Source: Roseovarius litorisediminis
GTDB taxonomy: Bacteria > Pseudomonadota > Alphaproteobacteria > Rhodobacterales > Rhodobacteraceae
Direction: 5' to 3'
Assembly (NCBI RefSeq): GCF_900172295.1
Contig: NZ_FWFL01000003.1
Location: forward strand, 124,001-188,000
Length of the DNA stretch: 64,000 nt
Part shown: piece by piece, positions 26,063-34,859 of the stretch
How positions within the stretch are numbered: the stretch's first letter is position 1
Layout of the letters: every line of letters starts with the position of its first letter
Translations under genes and position numbers: made by a program
Notes under the pieces: generated by a model
Databases searched by the model: none
Seen by the model: only the letters and a program-made list of their open reading frames with translations
What the model was told of the DNA's origin: nothing

Positions 26063-29000
26063 TCACTCCAGTTCTACCAGCAGATCCTTGGCGTCGATTT
26101 GCCCGCCTGCATGTACATGAACGGCTTTGACCACCGCATCACGTTCGGCATACATTCCGGTCTCCATCTTCATCGCTTCGATCGTCAGCAGCAGGTCATC
26201 GGCTTTCACCTCTTGTCCTACCGTGACGGCAACGCTGGCCACCACGCCGGGCATCGGGGCGGCAACGTGATTGGGGTTGCCCTGCTCGGCCTTTGGCCGC
26301 TGAGCGGTCTGCGATTTGACCAGACGGTTTGGTACCCGGATCACGCGGGGCTGGCCATTGAGTTCGAAGAACACCTTCACCTCGCCGTCGTCCGTGGTTT
26401 CGCCCACGGCCTGCAGGCGGATTTCAAGGATCTTGCCGGGGTCGATCTCGACGCTGATTTCCTCGCTGGGTTCCATGCCGTAAAAGAACGTGCGTGTCGG
26501 CAGGGTGCGCACCGGGCCATAGCTGCGGTGGCGGCCCATGTAATCCAGGAAAACCTTGGGATACATCAGATAGCCGTTCAGATCCTCGTTATCTACGGCC
26601 TTGCCTTCAAGCTCTTTGCTCAGCTGCGCCCGGGTGGCCTCAAGATCAATGGCGCTCAGATGTTTGCCAGGGCGTTCGGTATTGGGCTTTTCGCCTTTCA
26701 GCACCTTAGCCACAATCGTGTCGGGAAACCCGCCCGGAGGCTGACCGAGATTGCCGCGCATCATGTCGATCACCGAGTCCGGAAAGGCGACATCGGTTTC
26801 AGGGTCTTCCACCTGGGCGCGGGTCAGGTTCTGACTGACCATCATCAGCGCCATGTCACCAACCACCTTCGAACTGGGTGTAACCTTTACGATATCACCG
26901 AACATCTGGTTGACGTCCGCATAGGTGCGCGCCACTTCAGGCCAGCGTTCTTCAAGGCCCATGCTACGGGCCTGAGCCTTGAGGTTGGTGAATTGCCCGC
27001 CGGGCATTTCGTGCAGGTAAACTTCGGATGCTGGCGCGGCAAGGCCGCTTTCAAACGCCACATATTGCGCGCGCACCTGCTCCCAGTAATCCGACATCTC
27101 GCGTATGCGTTCGATGCTAAGGCCGGTATCGCGGTCAGTATGGGCCAGTGCCTCGACGATCGAACCCAGACAGGGCTGTGACGTGCCGCCCGAAAACGCA
27201 TCCATCGCAGCGTCTACCGCATCCACACCCGCATCGGCGGCGGCCAGAATGGTGGCACCTGCAATGCCGCTGGTATCGTGGGTATGGAAATGCACCGGAA
27301 TATCCAGTTCGTCCTTCAGCGCCTTGACCAGTACCTTTGCCGCAGCAGGTTTCAGCAGGCCAGCCATATCCTTGAGGCCCAGAATATGCGCCCCTGCGGC
27401 CTGTAGCTCTTTGGCCATGCCGACATAATATTTAAGATCATATTTGGCGCGGTCCGGGTCCAGAATGTCTCCGGTGTAACAGATCGTCCCCTCACAAATG
27501 CGGCCCGTGTCATTTACCGCATCCATCGCAACGCGCATGTTTTCCACCCAGTTCAGGCTGTCAAAGACACGGAACACATCAACGCCGGTTGCCGCCGCCT
27601 GACGCACAAATTCCTGCACCACGTTGTCGGGATAGTTGGTATAGCCCACGCCATTCGAGGCCCGCAGCAACATCTGCGTCAGCAGGTTGGGCATGGCGCG
27701 GCGCAGATCGCGAAGCCGCTGCCAGGGGCACTCCTGCAAGAACCGGTAGGCCACGTCAAATGTCGCGCCTCCCCAGCATTCCACGCTGAACAACTGTGGC
27801 AGATTGGCGGCATAGGCCGGGGCCGCCTTGACCATGTCGATCGAGCGCATGCGCGTCGCCAGCAGGCTCTGATGTCCATCGCGCATGGTTGTATCGGTCA
27901 GCAACAACTGCTTTTGCGCCAGCATCCAGTCGGCTACTGCTTTGGCACCTTTTTCCTCCAGCAGGGTTTTGCTTCCGGGTTGTACGTCGCCCTGTTGCTT
28001 GGGGGGGCGGGGCAGTTTCACATCGGCGGATGGCTCGGCCCGGCCCTGGGTCTCGGGGTGCCCGTTGACGGTGATATCGGCGATATAGGTCAGCACCTTG
28101 GTGCCCCGGTCGCGCCGCTTGGTAAATTTGAACAGCTCGGGCGTCTCGTCAATGAACTTGGTGGTATATTCGTTCGACAGGAACGTGGGATGCTTCAGCA
28201 GGTTCTCGACAAAGGCGATGTTGGTCGAAACGCCACGGATGCGAAATTCGCGCAAGGCGCGGTCCATCCGGGCAATCGCCCCCTCGGGCGTCTGCGCATG
28301 AGCCGTAATCTTGACCAGCAGCGAATCATAAAACCGCGTGATCACACCGCCGGAATAGGCCGTGCCGCCATCCAGCCGGATGCCCATGCCCGTGGCCTCA
28401 CGAAACGCGGTGATACGGCCGTAATCCGGGATGAAATTGTTCTGGGGATCCTCGGTTGTGATCCGTGTCTGGATGGCATGACCGTTCAGCGTCACCTCTT
28501 CCTGCGACTTCTTGCGGGTCGCCTCGGTCAGGGTCTTGCCTTCGGCGATCTTGATCTGGGCCTGCACGATATCAATGCCGGTCACTTCCTCGGTGACGGT
28601 ATGTTCGACCTGCACGCGCGGGTTCACTTCGATGAAAAAGAACTGGCTCGTGTCCATATCCATCAGAAATTCAACCGTGCCAGCGCACTCATAGCCGACG
28701 TGTTTGCAGATCTTGTAACCCAGCTCGCAGATTTCTTTGCGTTGCAACTCTGTCAGATATGGGGCGGGCGCCCGCTCGACCACTTTCTGATTGCGGCGCT
28801 GGACCGAACAGTCGCGCTCGAAAAGATGGTACATGTTACCATGTTTGTCGCCCAGCACTTGTACTTCCACATGGCGCGCGCGGATGATCATCTTTTCCAG
28901 ATAACCTTCACCATTGCCAAAGGCCGCTTCGGCCTCGCGCCGGCCTTCCAGCACCTTTTCTTCCAGCTCTTCGGGTTTGGTGATCGGTCGCATTCCGCGC

Positions 29001-29503
29001 CCGCCGCCGCCCCAGCTGGCCTTGAGCATCAGCGGATAACCGATCTTGGCCGCCTCGGCGCGGATCGCGTCCATGTCATTTCCCAGCACCTCGGTGGCCG
29101 GGATTACAGGGACACCGGCTTCAATAGCCACGCGGCGCGCGCTGGCCTTGTCGCCCAGTTCGCGCATGGTTTTGGCCTTGGGGCCGATAAAGGTGATGCC
29201 GTTGGCGTCACAGGCATCCACGAAATCAGGATTTTCGCTCAGCAGACCATAGCCGGGATGAATCGCATCCGCTCCGGATTGCTTGGCCACGCGGATAATT
29301 TCGTCAATCGACAGATAGGCCGCCACCGGCCCCAGACCTTCGCCAATCCGGTAAGCCTCATCGGCCTTGAAGCGATGCAGGCCCAGCTTGTCCTCTTCGG
29401 CAAAAACCGCGACCGTGCGTTTGCCCAGTTCATTGGCAGCCCGCATGATGCGAATTGCAATCTCGCCACGGTTGGCAATGAGGATTTTTTTGAATTCCGG
29501 CAC
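26063..29503 (-). CDS. pyc: pyruvate carboxylase
   Basis: A 1146-residue single-chain biotin enzyme that makes oxaloacetate from pyruvate. Order: biotin carboxylase (KKILIANRGEIAIRI at the start; ATP-grasp GGGGRGMRPI), carboxyltransferase (LTDTTMRDGHQSLLATRMR; metal-site HFHTHDTSG), tetramerisation region, and biotinyl domain with the carrier Lys1112 in EAMKMETG near the C-terminus. The start is GTG at 29503, giving the family length with AGGGGGG upstream; the longer frame to 29659 has no support. It feeds the TCA cycle and gluconeogenesis. Confidence 0.96.
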   Translation of the reverse strand: MPEFKKILIANRGEIAIRIMRAANELGKRTVAVFAEEDKLGLHRFKADEAYRIGEGLGPVAAYLSIDEIIRVAKQSGADAIHPGYGLLSENPDFVDACDANGITFIGPKAKTMRELGDKASARRVAIEAGVPVIPATEVLGNDMDAIRAEAAKIGYPLMLKASWGGGGRGMRPITKPEELEEKVLEGRREAEAAFGNGEGYLEKMIIRARHVEVQVLGDKHGNMYHLFERDCSVQRRNQKVVERAPAPYLTELQRKEICELGYKICKHVGYECAGTVEFLMDMDTSQFFFIEVNPRVQVEHTVTEEVTGIDIVQAQIKIAEGKTLTEATRKKSQEEVTLNGHAIQTRITTEDPQNNFIPDYGRITAFREATGMGIRLDGGTAYSGGVITRFYDSLLVKITAHAQTPEGAIARMDRALREFRIRGVSTNIAFVENLLKHPTFLSNEYTTKFIDETPELFKFTKRRDRGTKVLTYIADITVNGHPETQGRAEPSADVKLPRPPKQQGDVQPGSKTLLEEKGAKAVADWMLAQKQLLLTDTTMRDGHQSLLATRMRSIDMVKAAPAYAANLPQLFSVECWGGATFDVAYRFLQECPWQRLRDLRRAMPNLLTQMLLRASNGVGYTNYPDNVVQEFVRQAAATGVDVFRVFDSLNWVENMRVAMDAVNDTGRICEGTICYTGDILDPDRAKYDLKYYVGMAKELQAAGAHILGLKDMAGLLKPAAAKVLVKALKDELDIPVHFHTHDTSGIAGATILAAADAGVDAVDAAMDAFSGGTSQPCLGSIVEALAHTDRDTGLSIERIREMSDYWEQVRAQYVAFESGLAAPASEVYLHEMPGGQFTNLKAQARSMGLEERWPEVARTYADVNQMFGDIVKVTPSSKVVGDMALMMVSQNLTRAQVEDPETDVAFPDSVIDMMRGNLGQPPGGFPDTIVAKVLKGEKPNTERPGKHLSAIDLEATRAQLSKELEGKAVDNEDLNGYLMYPKVFLDYMGRHRSYGPVRTLPTRTFFYGMEPSEEISVEIDPGKILEIRLQAVGETTDDGEVKVFFELNGQPRVIRVPNRLVKSQTAQRPKAEQGNPNHVAAPMPGVVASVAVTVGQEVKADDLLLTIEAMKMETGMYAERDAVVKAVHVHAGGQIDAKDLLVELE

Positions 29504-29683
29504 GGGCCTGTCCCCCCTTCGTCTTTGAAGACATGTGTCATTGGCAGGCGCGCTCAGGCGACGAAAATTGCCGCAACGCAGCGCAACCTTTGCTGTCTTG
29601 TAGGATTTGTGAAAGGATTCCGCAATCCGGCATACTGGGTATTCACCCTGCAGGGACATTTCCTGCCTGAGCGGGTAGGCGGG

Positions 29684-30823
29684 CTACCCGTCCGGGATAA
29701 TCCGCTGCCGTACCTCTTGCAGTCTGGCGGTTCCCAACTGACCCATATTCGCCTCAAGATCGGCGCGCAGGATATGGGCCAGATGGTTCGGCCCGCCCGC
29801 CCCAAGCGCGGCCAAAGCGTAGTGCCAGGCACGCCCCAGCATGACAAAATCCGCCCCAAGAGCAATGGCGCGCAGGATATCAAGGCCGCCTTCTATGCCA
29901 CCATCCAGGATGATTGGCAGATCAGTTGCGGCCCGTATTGAGGGCAAAACCTCGATCGTGGCAGGGGCCGCATCAAACTGCCGACCGCCATGATTCGAAA
30001 TCCAGATGGCGTCCATGCCTTCGGCCTGCAGCTGTTTTGCATCTTCGGCGCGCAACACCCCCTTGACCACCATCGGCCCCTCCCAGGCATCGCGCAGCCA
30101 GCGCAGGTAATCCCAGTCGGGCGAGGTGCGCAGCAGATAGCCGGCGTGCTTGTTGGACGGCAGGCCTTTGGTTTCACCGGCATAATCATCAATCATCCGC
30201 ATCCGGGGCATGCCACGCTGCGCCATCCCCATGGCCCAGACCGGGCATTGCGCCACCTGTGCCATCAGGCGCGGCGTCAGCCGGGGAGGTTGCGTCAACC
30301 CAGATCTGGCCTGACGTTCGCGCCTGCTGCCAACGGGGACATCGACGGTCAGCACCAGCACGTCAAACCCTGCCGCCCGCGCCCGGTTCAGCATATCGCT
30401 GCGAATCTCGGGGTCGCGCGGTGGATACATCTGAAACCATGCGTTTTCACCCAGATGCGGGGCCACGTCCTCGGGTGTCTGGCTGGCAACAGTCGATAGG
30501 GTATAGGGAATGCCCAGATCAGCCGACGCTTTGGCCAGCAACCGCTCGGCATCCGGCCAGATCAGCCCCGACATGCCCACCGGTGCGATGCCGACCGGCA
30601 GCGCCATATGCTGTCCCAGCAGTTCAACGCTGACATCCGGCTCAAACTCGCCGTGCAGAACGGACGGCATCAGCCGCACACAGTCCAGTTGCGACCGGTT
30701 GCGCGCCTTGGTGGCCTCAACCCCGGTGCCACTATCCAGATATTCCCAGACAAACAGGGGCAGACGCCGCTTTGCGCGGGCGCGCAGATCGGACAGGGCA
30801 GGGTATCGGCTGTTCAGGTCCAT
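29684..30823 (-). CDS. FMN-dependent alpha-hydroxy-acid dehydrogenase (L-lactate dehydrogenase type)
   Basis: A 379-residue flavoprotein of the LldD/glycolate oxidase family. PLFVWEYLDSGTG near the N-terminus, YTLSTVASQTPEDVA for FMN binding, and the active-site SNHGGRQFD containing the catalytic His-Arg pair. It oxidises an L-2-hydroxy acid, probably lactate, and passes electrons to quinone or O2. The start was chosen at ATG 30823; a TTG at 30880 would add 19 residues. It lies 180 bp downstream of pyc's start on the same strand, so lactate use and anaplerosis may be linked. Confidence 0.88.
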   Translation of the reverse strand: MDLNSRYPALSDLRARAKRRLPLFVWEYLDSGTGVEATKARNRSQLDCVRLMPSVLHGEFEPDVSVELLGQHMALPVGIAPVGMSGLIWPDAERLLAKASADLGIPYTLSTVASQTPEDVAPHLGENAWFQMYPPRDPEIRSDMLNRARAAGFDVLVLTVDVPVGSRRERQARSGLTQPPRLTPRLMAQVAQCPVWAMGMAQRGMPRMRMIDDYAGETKGLPSNKHAGYLLRTSPDWDYLRWLRDAWEGPMVVKGVLRAEDAKQLQAEGMDAIWISNHGGRQFDAAPATIEVLPSIRAATDLPIILDGGIEGGLDILRAIALGADFVMLGRAWHYALAALGAGGPNHLAHILRADLEANMGQLGTARLQEVRQRIIPDG

Positions 30824-31176
30824 TCCTGCATTTGCCGTGCAAATCAGGTTTTTGTCCAGATGTGCTTGGCTGTGCCGCAACGTTTAATCACGCAGGTCAT
30901 CGTCAAAATCGTCTTCATCCGCAAACAAGTCGGGGCGCGCCGCAGCAATCGCCCCGTTCAATTGGTCATAACCTTTGTAAATGTTACTTCACTTGATCGC
31001 GCGTGTTCCAGAAATTCCATTTACCTGCCTCAGGGCTGAGGTGCGACGTCGATACAACCGCTTACCGACGGTAGTAAAATGGCTTGATCCGCCCAATATC
31101 GCGTCATCGCCTCAAGGTGGGAACACAGTGTGAACATCTCTTTAACTTTTGTCTTGCCCGCGCTATCGTCCCGGTC
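30824..31176. other. intergenic region between divergent genes
   Basis: About 350 bp. The minus strand has a 20-codon ORF (MEFLEHARSSEVTFTKVMTN) followed in another frame by an acidic open stretch (ARPDLFADEDDFDDDLRD). These could be a frameshifted small gene or chance. Nothing else was recognised. Confidence 0.35.
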
Positions 31177-33519
31177 ATGAGCAGTTTCGACGAATCCGAC
31201 GCCTTTGAAGGCGCATCACTGGCCGCGCGCGCCCTGGCAGCCCGGCCTGCGCCTTATCTGAATGATCTCAATCCCGAGCAACGCAAGGCGGTTGAAACCA
31301 TGGATGGCCCGGTGCTGATGCTGGCTGGCGCCGGCACCGGCAAAACCAAGGCGCTGACCACCCGCATCGTGCACCTTCTGAACACCGGCCGTGCCCGGCC
31401 TAATGAAATCCTTGCGGTGACCTTTACCAACAAGGCCGCGCGCGAGATGAAAGAGCGTGTCGGTCGCATGCTGGGCCAGTCGATTGAGGGCATGCCGTGG
31501 CTGGGCACCTTTCACTCGGTCTGTGTCAAACTTCTGCGCCGCCACGCTGAACTGGTTGGCCTGAAATCCAATTTCACCATTCTGGACACTGACGATCAGT
31601 TGCGCCTTTTAAAGCAACTGGTCAGTGCAGCGGGTATCGACGACAAACGCTGGCCTGCCCGCGCACTGGCGGGTGTCATCGACAACTGGAAAAACCGCGC
31701 CTGGACCCCTGATAATATTCCCGCGTCCGAGGCCGGGGCCTATAACGGCAAGGCACCCGCGCTCTACAAACTTTACCAGACCCGCCTGAAAGAACTGAAC
31801 GCCGTCGACTTCGGTGATCTGCTCTTGCATGTTGTCACCATCTTTCAGCAACACGATGACGTTCTCCAGCAATATCAGCGCTGGTTCAAATATATCCTTG
31901 TGGACGAATATCAGGATACCAACGTCGCCCAATATCTCTGGCTTCGCCTGCTGGCGGCGGGGCACAAGAACATCTGCTGTGTCGGCGACGACGATCAGTC
32001 AATCTATGGCTGGCGCGGGGCCGAAGTGGGCAATATCCTGCGGTTCGAGAAAGATTTCCCCGGTGCGCACGTTGTCCGACTGGAACAGAACTACCGCTCA
32101 ACCCCGCATATCCTTGCCGCCGCATCCGGCGTCATCGCGGGCAACAAGGGCCGACTGGGCAAAGAGCTTTGGACCGACGCGCAGGATGGTGAAAAGGTCC
32201 GCCTGATCGGCCATTGGGATGGCGAGGAAGAGGCCCGCTGGATCGGTGAAGAAGTCGAATCGATGCAGCGCGGCACCCGCGGCCTGCGTGCGTTTTCTTT
32301 GGACGAAATGGCCATCCTCGTGCGCGCCAGCCACCAGATGCGCGCCTTCGAAGACCGTTTCCTGACCATCGGCCTGCCGTATCGCGTTATTGGAGGCCCG
32401 CGGTTCTATGAACGCATGGAAATCCGCGACGCCATGGCCTATTTCCGGCTGGTGACCTCGCCCTCGGACGATCTGGCGTTCGAGCGTATCGTCAACACCC
32501 CCAAACGCGGCCTTGGCGACAAGGCGCAACAGAAGATGCAACTCGCTGCGCGGCAAAATGGCGTGCCCCTGGCCCAGGGCGCCCGCATCCTGCTGGATCA
32601 AAAGGGGCTAACCGGCAAGGGGGCCACAGAACTGGCCAAACTGCTGGACGGGTTGGATCGTTGGGGCCGCATGACCGGCGACAATGCAATCAGTCACATG
32701 GAACTGGCCGAGATCATCCTGGATGAATCCGGCTATACCGAGATGTGGCAAAACGACAAAACGCCCGAGGCCCCGGGCCGCCTTGAGAACCTCAAGGAAC
32801 TGGTCAAGGCCTTGGAACAGTTCGAAAACCTGCAAGGTTTCCTCGAACATGTCAGCCTGATTATGGACAACGACAGCGGTGAGGCCGGCGAGAAAATCTC
32901 GATCATGACCCTGCACGCCGCCAAGGGGCTGGAATTTCCCGCCGTCTTCCTGCCGGGGTGGGAGGACGGCCTGTTTCCCTCGCAACGCTCAATGGACGAA
33001 AGCGGGTTGAAGGGCGTCGAAGAAGAACGCCGCCTTGCCTATGTCGGCATCACCCGCGCCGAGGAACTGTGCACCATATCCTTTGCCGGAAATCGCCGCG
33101 TCTACGGCCAGTGGCAAAGCCAGATGCCCTCGCGTTTCATTGACGAGTTGCCCGAGGACCATGTCGAGGTCCTGACCCCGCCCGGCCTTTACGGCGGCGG
33201 CTATGGAGCGGCGGCAATGGACTCCTCCATTGAGGCGCGCGCGGCTGAGGCGAACGTCTACAACTCCCCCGGCTGGCGTCGGCTTCAGGCCCGCTCCGGT
33301 CAACGCGCCACGCATCAACCCGCCGAGGCCCGCAATAGCGTGATCGATGCAACGGCTGTCAGTAGCCACACCATGGGCGAGCGGGTTTTCCACCAGAAAT
33401 TCGGTTATGGCGCGATCATCGGCATCGAGGGTGACAAGCTTGAGATCGACTTTGAAAAGGCCGGCGTGAAAAAGGTCGTTGCGCGGTTTATTTCAGGGGC
33501 CGACGACATCCCGTTTTAG
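31177..33519 (+). CDS. ATP-dependent DNA helicase UvrD/PcrA
   Basis: A 780-residue superfamily 1A 3'-5' helicase. Q-motif LNPEQRKAVE, Walker A AGAGTGKTKALTTR, Walker B DEYQDTN, motif III GDDDQSIYGWRGA, motif IV QNYRST, motif V ITRAEELC region, and a PcrA-like C-terminal Tudor-type segment (FGYGAIIGIEGDKLEIDF). It acts in nucleotide excision and mismatch repair and in removing proteins from DNA. The start is ATG 31177; the longer frame from 31084 is not supported. Confidence 0.93.
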   Translation: MSSFDESDAFEGASLAARALAARPAPYLNDLNPEQRKAVETMDGPVLMLAGAGTGKTKALTTRIVHLLNTGRARPNEILAVTFTNKAAREMKERVGRMLGQSIEGMPWLGTFHSVCVKLLRRHAELVGLKSNFTILDTDDQLRLLKQLVSAAGIDDKRWPARALAGVIDNWKNRAWTPDNIPASEAGAYNGKAPALYKLYQTRLKELNAVDFGDLLLHVVTIFQQHDDVLQQYQRWFKYILVDEYQDTNVAQYLWLRLLAAGHKNICCVGDDDQSIYGWRGAEVGNILRFEKDFPGAHVVRLEQNYRSTPHILAAASGVIAGNKGRLGKELWTDAQDGEKVRLIGHWDGEEEARWIGEEVESMQRGTRGLRAFSLDEMAILVRASHQMRAFEDRFLTIGLPYRVIGGPRFYERMEIRDAMAYFRLVTSPSDDLAFERIVNTPKRGLGDKAQQKMQLAARQNGVPLAQGARILLDQKGLTGKGATELAKLLDGLDRWGRMTGDNAISHMELAEIILDESGYTEMWQNDKTPEAPGRLENLKELVKALEQFENLQGFLEHVSLIMDNDSGEAGEKISIMTLHAAKGLEFPAVFLPGWEDGLFPSQRSMDESGLKGVEEERRLAYVGITRAEELCTISFAGNRRVYGQWQSQMPSRFIDELPEDHVEVLTPPGLYGGGYGAAAMDSSIEARAAEANVYNSPGWRRLQARSGQRATHQPAEARNSVIDATAVSSHTMGERVFHQKFGYGAIIGIEGDKLEIDFEKAGVKKVVARFISGADDIPF

Positions 33520-33621
33520 ACCGGGCGACGTACCCCTTAGGGTTGGTGAAATCCACGCATCGCCGGTTGCCCCCAAAATCACCGCTTGCGCGACTCTTTT
33601 CACTGCGCCAAAGTCAAATCT

Positions 33622-33785
33622 CCAAGGTGCCGCCTTTCGGGGTGGAGAATTGGGAAGCCGGTGAAATTCCGGCGCTGCCCCCGCAACGGTAAGGATGGGG
33701 GATGCCGCAACCAGCCACTGGGCCGCAAGGTCTGGGAAGGCGCTGCATCCAGAACCCCGCCAAGCCCGGAAACCAGCCCTGGAAC
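33622..33785 (+). promoter_or_regulatory. cobalamin (B12) riboswitch
   Basis: All conserved elements occur in order: AGGTGCC at 33625, GGGAAGCCGGTGAAATTCCGG, CTGCCCCCGCAACGGTAAG, GCCACTGGG, TGGGAAGGCG, and the B12 box AAGCCCGGAAACCAGCC near 33761-33777. Between it and the next gene, CGGCC...GGCCG (about 33869-33886) directly abuts GAGGAG, so a hairpin could mask the ribosome-binding site. Control is predicted to be repression of the downstream ORF when adenosylcobalamin is plentiful. Confidence 0.95.
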
Positions 33786-33900
33786 ACGACGTCAAGCCGC
33801 GGGGGGCGGTGCGGGCGGATGGCTGGCACGCATGCCCCCTCATCCCTCGTTTCCCATCCCCGCCCCATACGGCCCGGGGTGTGGCCGAGGAGAAAAAAAG

Positions 33901-34155
33901 ATGAATATTTCCCGTATTTTGCGCGATCTGGAAGATGTTGATGCCAGCGGCCCCGCGGCGCAGGCCGCCGCACGCCTTGGTTTTCTGGAATGGGCCTTTT
34001 CCAGTGCCGAGGCAACACCTCAGGCCGCCTGCCGTGCGCTTGAAGATCCGGCTACGCAAAAGGCCCAAAGTGCGGCCGCGCAGGCTTTTGTCAGTTATCT
34101 GCATGAGGCGACCCTGACAATTGCGCCGCGGCGGCGCAAATCCCGGCTTCACTGA
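33901..34155 (+). CDS. 84-residue protein under a B12 riboswitch, function unknown
   Basis: ATG preceded by GAGGAG at good spacing, 115 bp after the riboswitch. The 84-residue product is predicted helical and soluble: Ala-rich middle (GPAAQAAARLGFLEWAFSSA) and a basic C-terminal tail (PRRRKSRLH). No transporter, nrdJ or cob/bluB-type signature is present. I do not recognise it. No other plus-strand gene follows before the DUF1127 region, so this appears to be the riboswitch's only target. It overlaps the convergent reverse-transcriptase remnant by 7 bp. Confidence 0.65.
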   Translation: MNISRILRDLEDVDASGPAAQAAARLGFLEWAFSSAEATPQAACRALEDPATQKAQSAAAQAFVSYLHEATLTIAPRRRKSRLH

Positions 34156-34562
34156 GCCGCCTCCAGCAGGGCAAACAGACGCAAATCCCGCGTCGGATTA
34201 AGCTGTGCCACCCAGCCGATTCGCCCGGCCAGATGCGCCCGGAACCTCGGATCATGCAGCCGGTGATCATCAGGTTGGGCGCAGGCATGCAGGATTGCTT
34301 TCAGCCGGGCATAGTCTGCCCTTGGAACGTTCAGGTGCCGGTCCACAACGATGCCGGTCACCTGTTGGCGCTCACCCGCGCGCAGCGATGTGATGGATTT
34401 CTCGATGCCTGCGGGTAACCGCCGGGTCAATGCCCACCTGATGCCTTCCTCACTCCATTCCGAATGAGCCAGTGTCTGTGGCAGATTGCGCGCCAAAGTG
34501 GCCAGCGCCATGTCATGGGGCGGTTGCAACGGCACCATGCAGCCCTGGCGGGCGCAGGCCAC
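34149..34562 (-). pseudogene. reverse transcriptase C-terminal remnant
   Basis: A 137-residue frame (GTG start at 34562, stop just upstream). Its C-terminal 75 residues look like the end of retron-type/group-II-like reverse transcriptases: RQQVTGIVVDRHLNVPRADY, ARLKAILHACA, then GRIGWVAQLNPTRDLRLFALL. The catalytic YxDD palm region is absent, and the first 60 residues do not resemble RT. Upstream on this strand is the hairpin array of the DUF1127 transcript. It is best read as a decayed or truncated RT gene; a small stand-alone protein is the alternative. Confidence 0.5.
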
Positions 34563-34612
34563 TTGCCGATTTCCCGACGGCTAGCCCAAAGAAGTGGGGT
34601 TAGGTTGCAGAA

Positions 34613-34656
34613 ATAAAAAAACGGCGACGCCAGGGAGGAGGAGAGGCGCCGCCGTT
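34613..34656 (-). terminator. terminator hairpin carrying a CUCCUCC loop (end of the DUF1127 transcript)
   Basis: Arms 34621-34631 and 34645-34655 pair except one A/C mismatch. The loop holds the 15-base motif (plus strand CAGGGAGGAGGAGAG). On the minus strand the stem is followed by a T-run, so this is a Rho-independent terminator and at the same time a member of the repeated-loop family. Confidence 0.85.
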
Positions 34657-34850
34657 CATTTGTACGTCCGGCCCAGGGAGGAGGAGAGGGCCATTCGCAA
34701 TCTTCTGTCGGGCCAGTCTGGCCCGGTCTTTAGGCGGCGGCGGTATCAGGGAGGAGGAGAGACACCGCCGCCGTTTACAAGTGACCCAGGGAGGAGGAGA
34801 GACACCGCCGCCGTTTACAAGTGACCCAGGGAGGAGGAGAGGATCACTTG
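34621..34850 (-). ncRNA. CcsR-like sRNA hairpin array (five copies of an anti-SD loop motif)
   Basis: Five exact copies of a 15-base motif (CTCTCCTCCTCCCTG on the transcribed minus strand) start at 34631, 34674, 34747, 34787 and 34827. Four sit in loops of good stems: 34621-34655, 34670-34692 (GGCCC/GGGCC), 34735-34773 (10-bp perfect) and 34818-34850 (CAAGTGA/TCACTTG). A motif-free hairpin lies at 34709-34725. The loops are complementary to Shine-Dalgarno sequences. In Rhodobacter sphaeroides the DUF1127 gene ccaF1 is followed by CcsR sRNAs with the same CCUCCUCCC loops, matured from its 3' region. Here the array follows a DUF1127 gene on the same strand and ends in a terminator. Confidence 0.85.
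34762..34841. repeat. 40-bp tandem duplication inside the hairpin array
   Basis: Two adjacent identical 40-bp units carry the right arm of one hairpin, the left arm of the next and a loop motif; motif starts at 34747, 34787 and 34827 are exactly 40 bp apart. The middle unit therefore pairs the left arm of the 34818 hairpin with the right arm of the 34735 hairpin, which are not complementary. Confidence 0.9.
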
Positions 34851-34859
34851 ATCTCTGAT

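Noticed and set aside
27872..29941. 689-codon open frame antisense to pyruvate carboxylase
   Set aside because: Long only because of high-GC third-position bias on the opposite strand; no motifs and no ribosome-binding site.
30881..31060. Small frameshifted minus-strand gene ending in an acidic tail
   Set aside because: The two partial frames lack a convincing start and ribosome-binding site, and nothing shows that they belong together.
34594..34824. Open frame reading through the hairpin array
   Set aside because: Repeats are explained by RNA stems and loops; codon pattern is not protein-like.
34621..34850. CRISPR array
   Set aside because: Repeats are 15 bases with partial symmetry, unequal spacers, no cas genes; stems flank the motif as in sRNA hairpins.
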